A stretch of DNA of 64,000 bases from an uncultured Bacilli bacterium. GTDB taxonomy: Bacteria; Bacillota_I; Bacilli_A; RF39; UBA660. Below, one piece after another: positions 59,797 through 64,000 of this stretch (positions are counted from its first letter, which is position 1; each line of letters begins with the position of its first letter). The stretch spans positions 36,997-100,996 of the forward strand of contig CAJTKB010000002.1 of assembly GCA_910576925.1 (NCBI GenBank), written 5' to 3'. Below the pieces are notes generated by a model. The model had not been told where the DNA came from, ran no database searches, and saw nothing but the letters and a program-made list of their open reading frames with translations. The translations under genes and the position numbers were made by a program.

Positions 59797-60417
59797 TTAT
59801 TCTGCCTCTATATTATTTATAATCCCTTTAAAAGTGTTTAAAAACTCTCCTATATGATATCCATCAACAAAACCATGATGTACTGTAATCATAAAATGCA
59901 AATAACACTTTTCTTCTCTAAACCTAAACTTATCCCATACTATTTCTGGAACTGTATCTTCTTTATCAAAAGGAATAGTTAAAGAAGTAAAATTAAACCA
60001 AGGTTCACAAGAAAATAATATTTTTCCCTTATCATTATAAGGGGTAGTTATTTTATTTTCCAAAAATTTTTGTTCAGTTTTCTTATATTCCTTTATAAAA
60101 TTTTGATAATCGTTAGACATATTTACCTCAAAAGTGCCAATATTATTTTTATCCTTAGTCATCTGTGTAAATCTAGGATTTAATTTATCATATTTATAAA
60201 ATTTACCATCTTCATATCTATATTTAAAAGCTTCAGTTTCATTAACAGCTTTTGTAACATAATAACCTATAGTAGCATAATGATTTCTTAATTTTTTACA
60301 TAAATTATATAAGGGAGTTACCTCAATTTCTGTTGTCACAAAAATAAAAGGATTACTTTTCTCATTAAATTTATAAAATAACTCTTCTCTATCAAAATTT
60401 TTTATCTCGCTTCTCAT
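59797..60417 (-). CDS. Chloramphenicol acetyltransferase-fold acyltransferase
   Basis: A 206-residue CAT-like enzyme: YVTKAVNETEAFKYRYEDGKFYKYDKLNPRFTQM, SCEPWFNFTSLTIPF and the catalytic motif HHGFVDGYHIGEF (HHxxxDG). CAT resistance enzymes are about 215 residues. The N-terminal FIFVTTEIEVTPLY matches CAT beta strands. It may be a catA-type resistance enzyme or a housekeeping acetyltransferase (such as Vat-unrelated CAT-like sets of gut Firmicutes); chromosomal context without mobile genes favours the latter. ATG 60417 has GGAGG upstream. Confidence 0.8.
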   Translation of the reverse strand: MRSEIKNFDREELFYKFNEKSNPFIFVTTEIEVTPLYNLCKKLRNHYATIGYYVTKAVNETEAFKYRYEDGKFYKYDKLNPRFTQMTKDKNNIGTFEVNMSNDYQNFIKEYKKTEQKFLENKITTPYNDKGKILFSCEPWFNFTSLTIPFDKEDTVPEIVWDKFRFREEKCYLHFMITVHHGFVDGYHIGEFLNTFKGIINNIEAE

Positions 60418-60494
60418 CAAAACCTCCAATCATATTTAAACATACTAGTATAGTATAACAAATAAATTTAGCATTACAAAGAAAAAGATGAAAC

Positions 60495-61235
60495 TCACAT
60501 TTCATCTAACTTCATATTACTAAGTATTTTATAAGCATTATTATAAGTTAAATCAGTAAATTTACTTTCTCCAACTATTTTAATTATTTTTTTTATTATC
60601 TTAGGAAAGTCTTCAAAAAAACTACTTTTAGGACTATGTACATCACTAGCCAAAAGATGTACATATCCTTTTTTTAAAAAAATTTTGATAGCTTTTTTAG
60701 CACTTTTACCATATCTACCTGTAATACTTCCATAATTACATTGAAAAATAATTCCCATATCAATATATTCTTTTAATCTATCAGGAGACTTTTGAAAATA
60801 ATAATATCTTTCAGGATGAGCTATAATAATAATATAACCCTTACTTCTAAGTTTAAAAAGATAATCATCAATTGAAGATATCTCATTTTCAAATGGCAAC
60901 TCTATTAAAAGATACTTTGTATTATTAAGAGGATAAATTTTATCTTCTCTTATATATTTATCAATATCAGCACATATATATATTTCATTTCCTAAATAAA
61001 TATTACAATTTATTTTATTATCTCTCAAATTTTCTTGAAGAGAAATTAAGTGTTTTCTTTTTTCTTCATTATCTGCTTCATATGAACTACCTTCTATATA
61101 ATGAGGTGTTGCAGTAACTCCAACAAAACCTAATCTTTCTAATTTACTAACTATTTCAATACTTTCTTGAGTATCTCTACTACCATCATCTATCCCATCT
61201 AATATATGAGAGTGCATATCTATATATTTATTCAT
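60495..61235 (-). CDS. cpsB: CpsB/CapC-type tyrosine-protein phosphatase
   Basis: A 246-residue PHP-domain phosphatase: MNKYIDMHSHILDGIDDGSRDTQES (metal ligands HxH), TPHYIEGSS, IIAHPERYYYFQ and LASDVHSP. It dephosphorylates the CpsD autokinase and controls capsule chain length. The ATG at 61235 overlaps the cpsD stop (TATGAATAA). The frame is open further upstream but lies inside cpsD. Confidence 0.9.
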   Translation of the reverse strand: MNKYIDMHSHILDGIDDGSRDTQESIEIVSKLERLGFVGVTATPHYIEGSSYEADNEEKRKHLISLQENLRDNKINCNIYLGNEIYICADIDKYIREDKIYPLNNTKYLLIELPFENEISSIDDYLFKLRSKGYIIIIAHPERYYYFQKSPDRLKEYIDMGIIFQCNYGSITGRYGKSAKKAIKIFLKKGYVHLLASDVHSPKSSFFEDFPKIIKKIIKIVGESKFTDLTYNNAYKILSNMKLDEM

Positions 61236-61890
61236 AATATTTAGAGTAATAACTATTGCTAGGAACTCTAATTTTATTAACAACTACTCCTGCAATATCT
61301 GCTCCTACATTTTCTAAACTTTTCTTTGTATTTATTAATAAATCAGTTGGAGTATAATTAGCAGCCGCTACTATTACAGTTTTATCAGCAATTTTAGAAA
61401 GTATTAAAGCATCACTAAGTCCTATAACAGGAACCCCATCTAAAATTATATAATCAAATCTATCTTTTAAATCTTTAATTAAGTTTTTCATTTTATTAGA
61501 ATTCAAAAGTTCTGATGGATTAGGTGCAATAGTCCCTCTAGTTATCAAATATAAATTATTTACAGATGTCTTCATAATATAATCATTTACATCTGAATTT
61601 GATATTAATAAGTCACTTAACCCTTTTTCATCTTTTGTATTAAGTATTTTATGAAGTTTTCCACGTCTTATATCGCAATCAATTATTAAAATTCTTTTTT
61701 TAGTTTGAGCAAAAGCTACAGCAAGATTTGAAGAAATAAAACTCTTTCCCTCTCCTGATATAGAACTAGTAATCAAAATTACTTTCATATTTTCCTTTAT
61801 ATTAGAAAATTCTAAATTAGTTCTAATTGTCCTTATATTCTCACTAATACTTGACTTTGGCTTTATATGGGCTACTAATTCATCTTTCAT
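61228..61890 (-). CDS. cpsD: CpsD/CapB-type tyrosine autokinase
   Basis: A 220-residue BY-kinase: ITSSISGEGKSFISSNLAVAFAQ (Walker A), LIIDCDIRRGKLHK (Walker A'), DYIILDGVPVIGLSDALIL (Walker B) and a short C-terminal tyrosine cluster (NSYYSKYYE) as autophosphorylation target. It works with the membrane activator CpsC encoded just upstream and the phosphatase CpsB downstream. Confidence 0.92.
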   Translation of the reverse strand: MKDELVAHIKPKSSISENIRTIRTNLEFSNIKENMKVILITSSISGEGKSFISSNLAVAFAQTKKRILIIDCDIRRGKLHKILNTKDEKGLSDLLISNSDVNDYIMKTSVNNLYLITRGTIAPNPSELLNSNKMKNLIKDLKDRFDYIILDGVPVIGLSDALILSKIADKTVIVAAANYTPTDLLINTKKSLENVGADIAGVVVNKIRVPSNSYYSKYYE

Positions 61891-61891
61891 A

Positions 61892-62584
61892 CTATTTGCC
61901 CCCTTTTTTCTTTTTATTACTATATAGAGGTATTCTACCTAATATTGGTAAACCTAGTTTAGCTTCTACTTGTTCAACTGTTTTTATAGTATTATCAAAA
62001 TAAAATATCAGAAATAAAATTGAAATACCAACAACTGTTCCACCTAAAATATAAATTATTAATTCCTTAATATAATTAACATTACTAGGACTATTCGAAT
62101 AATTGGCATAATCCAATATCTTTACATTTTTTACATTATAAATATCTGTTATTTCTTTAGCAAACTCAGCTGATATATTATTAGTAATTTGTTGAGCCTT
62201 AAGAGCATTTTCATCAGTTACAGATACTTTAATAATTTCTGTATTAGTAACAGCTTCTACGCTTACCATTTTATGTAACTGTTCATATGTATAATCTAAA
62301 TTCATACTAGCAATCACTGATGATAATACCTTTCTACTCTTTACTATTTCACTATATGTACTTACTAATTTTTGATTTAATGATACATCATTTTGTGTTA
62401 TTTCCGTCCCATCTTTATTATCACTTGTTGCAAGAACAATAGTAGCACTAGATTTATAGACAGGTGTTTTTATGTTAAATGAATAAATACATCCTAATGT
62501 TACAATAGTTAATATGATTAACATTAAAATATATAATTTACTTTTAAGAAAGTCAAATAATTCTTTTAAATCTATCTCTTCCAT
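61892..62584 (-). CDS. cpsC: CpsC/CapA-type Wzz chain-length and kinase-activating protein
   Basis: A 230-residue protein with Wzz topology: EEIDLKELFDFLKSKLYILMLIILTIVTLGCIYSF (first membrane helix about 15-33), an outside helical domain, then PSNVNYIKELIIYILGGTVVGISILFLIFYFDNTIKT (second helix) and a basic end KKKKGGK that binds CpsD. First gene of the capsule regulatory operon; no glycosyltransferases follow, so the polysaccharide genes must lie elsewhere. Confidence 0.9.
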   Translation of the reverse strand: MEEIDLKELFDFLKSKLYILMLIILTIVTLGCIYSFNIKTPVYKSSATIVLATSDNKDGTEITQNDVSLNQKLVSTYSEIVKSRKVLSSVIASMNLDYTYEQLHKMVSVEAVTNTEIIKVSVTDENALKAQQITNNISAEFAKEITDIYNVKNVKILDYANYSNSPSNVNYIKELIIYILGGTVVGISILFLIFYFDNTIKTVEQVEAKLGLPILGRIPLYSNKKKKGGK

Positions 62585-62792
62585 ACTCTCTCCTACCTAT
62601 CACACTAAATAAAAAATTATATAGCCTCTTATTCTAAACTGATATAAGTATACTATATAATCATTTTTTTTTAAAGTGTTTTAGTAACATTTCATAAATA
62701 GAATTTCATAATAAAAATTTTATTAATAACTTTTTCTATTATTTTATAACAATAATTAAATTATGCAAAAATAAAAATATAATAAGATTCTA

Positions 62793-63155
62793 TTACATTT
62801 TAATCTTATAATCTTTTGTTTTCTTCTCTATAAGCCTTGCATAATTCTTAGGAGATATAAGAATATTTTGATAAGTAGATATTTTTCTTATTTCTTCTAA
62901 AAATTCAATTTCTTTATCTGAAACATATAATATTCTTTTATCTGATTTTATTATACTATCAGTACCTAAAATATAATTAATATCAACTTCAAAATAATTA
63001 GCTATTTTTATAACTACTTCTAATGGTATTGTTCTCTCTTCCTTTTCATAATGAGAAAGAGAAGTTTTACCTACATTTAGCACTTTAGCTAACTCTCTTT
63101 GAGTTAAACCATTATTTTTCCTTAATTCTCTTATTCTTTGTCCTATTACTGCCAT
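62793..63155 (-). CDS. XRE-family transcription regulator
   Basis: A 120-residue HTH protein: IGQRIRELRKNNGLTQRELAKVLNVGKTSLSHYEKEERTIPLEVVIKIANYFEVDINYILG, then a helical tail (KEIEFLEEIRKISTYQNILI). Directed towards the cps operon 200 bases away; could regulate it. No peptidase or ligand domain. Confidence 0.85.
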   Translation of the reverse strand: MAVIGQRIRELRKNNGLTQRELAKVLNVGKTSLSHYEKEERTIPLEVVIKIANYFEVDINYILGTDSIIKSDKRILYVSDKEIEFLEEIRKISTYQNILISPKNYARLIEKKTKDYKIKM

Positions 63156-63266
63156 AAAAATCTAACACCTTTCAATGGCATTATAATAGATGACGATATT
63201 CATAATATAAAATTTACAAATTGGAGAATATTATAACTATTTTAATGTATTAATATTCATTTTTTA

Positions 63267-63850
63267 TTACTTTTTCGAAAGAGCATAAATAAGTCTTTTA
63301 TTAAGTTTATTTCTATTATAAACATAACTTTTATTAGAATTATATAGATTTTTAAATTCTTTATCGCGATTTATTCTATTAGGATCATATCTATCAACAA
63401 AATCTACGCCTATTAAAGAATATTGAATCATTACATTCAACAATCCTGAAAAGGAATATCCACTATGCCCTTGCTCATCCACTACTTTATCAACTTCTTC
63501 CCAAGATTTTGTATCATTATAAGTTTGCATTATTTTACCTGCATCCATAAAATTATACAAATTATCAATAATAACATAATTATTATTTTCAATCAAATAT
63601 TTTGCAATAGGATTATTTTGATGTTCTGGTTTAGGAACTAAAGGACTGTATATAATCTTTCTAACAGTTTCTTCCCAGTTTTCTGTCATTTCTGGTATGC
63701 AATACTTTGAATATTGATTTATCCATATTAAATATTCCTCTGCACTATGACAATTAATTTTTCCATTTTTAGTAACAAAGAATAGAGTACAACTCTTACT
63801 TCATCTAGTATTTCTTCTAATTGCTTTGAATTGTATTTATTTTGCTTCAT
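63267..63850 (-). pseudogene. Hypothetical protein gene with frameshift near the start
   Basis: The main frame (63689-63267) starts MTENWEETVRKIIYSPLVPKPEHQNN and ends at KKRLIYALSKK-like residues. The frame is open upstream as CTLFFVTKNGKINCHSAEEYLIWINQYSKYCIPE, and a ribosome site plus ATG at 63850 begin MKQNKYNSKQLEEILDEVRV in another frame. A single frameshift near 63785-63795 splits a gene of about 195 residues. No family is recognised. Confidence 0.55.
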
Positions 63851-64000
63851 ATTTAACCTCTTCTCACTAATTAGAAATTAATAATATTAAAGTACCAATC
63901 TCTAATAAAATTTTAACAAATTATAAAAAAAGTAACAATACAATTTAAAATGTAACCAATGTCAAGGACTAAATAAAAAAGAGAGACTAGGCAATGGATT

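Noticed and set aside
59797..60417. Clear chloramphenicol-resistance gene
   Set aside because: The CAT fold and HHxxxDG motif are present, but CAT-like acyltransferases of unknown substrate are common in gut Bacillota and the context is not mobile.

Overview
The window is about 27% G+C and uses the standard bacterial code: TGA closes many reading frames and tryptophans are TGG. The right part holds chromosomal genes typical of a spore-forming, very low-GC Bacillota: a GerA-type germinant receptor subunit with a GerC-like lipoprotein, a SpoIVFA/SpoIVFB-like pair, a KinB-like sporulation kinase, rpsO-pnp, TruB, a CpsBCD capsule-control operon and a heterodimeric multidrug ABC exporter. Bacilli, Erysipelotrichia or uncultured gut relatives fit. 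The species cannot be named from the sequence.

Positions 1 to about 26,140 are one large prophage, cut at the left edge of the window. Read from its integrated right end, it carries a large serine integrase that has split a Gly/Asn-rich host gene (3' remnant 26137-26313), a RhuM-Fic protein, a LytTR response regulator, an IS3-family insertion, an Abi-alpha-like gene, a CI-like repressor, an operator region with repeated TTGTTGTA boxes, and a Cro-like gene. The long leftward early and late operon follows: DnaD-type initiator, helicase-loader-like protein, DUF1351, RecT, MBL-fold nuclease, nucleotidyltransferase, HNH-like protein, many small ORFs and a RinA-like activator. Next come a tRNA-like cloverleaf, small and large terminase, A118-type portal, minor head protein, an ADP-ribosyltransferase, scaffold, capsid, and head-completion genes. 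Tail, lysis and the left attachment site lie outside the window.

Positions 27,781 to 38,198 hold a tRNA-Gly gene followed by a mosaic island. The last 12 bases of the tRNA recur at 38187-38198, so the island is probably bounded by this repeat. Cargo is a second large serine recombinase behind a promoter with a perfect 9-bp palindrome, an MBL hydrolase, a flavin-binding PNPOx-like protein, a MobV relaxase, then in the opposite direction an RBBP9-like hydrolase, a QueD-like protein, a frameshifted nucleoside deaminase, and a Gabija-type defence pair (OLD/TOPRIM nuclease plus UvrD-like helicase). A multiply broken HD phosphohydrolase lies just beyond.

From 38.8 kb to the end the content is chromosomal: nitrilase-family amidase, RlmD-like rRNA methyltransferase, germination genes, tRNA-Ala, SpoIVFA/B, pnp, rpsO, a wHTH-phosphoesterase, a D,D-carboxypeptidase fused to TruB, a MarR-controlled ABC exporter pair, an HD-HD-kinase three-domain protein, an ASCH protein, a CAT-fold acyltransferase, the CpsC-CpsD-CpsB tyrosine kinase/phosphatase operon, an XRE regulator and a frameshifted ORF.

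The most unusual items are the peptidase-TruB fusion, the phage tRNA-like element with canonical tRNA geometry but lost loop contacts, the HD-HD-P-loop protein, the structural-module ADP-ribosyltransferase with a possible small partner, and an IS that appears to have split a transcription terminator. All family assignments are by eye; no database search was run.
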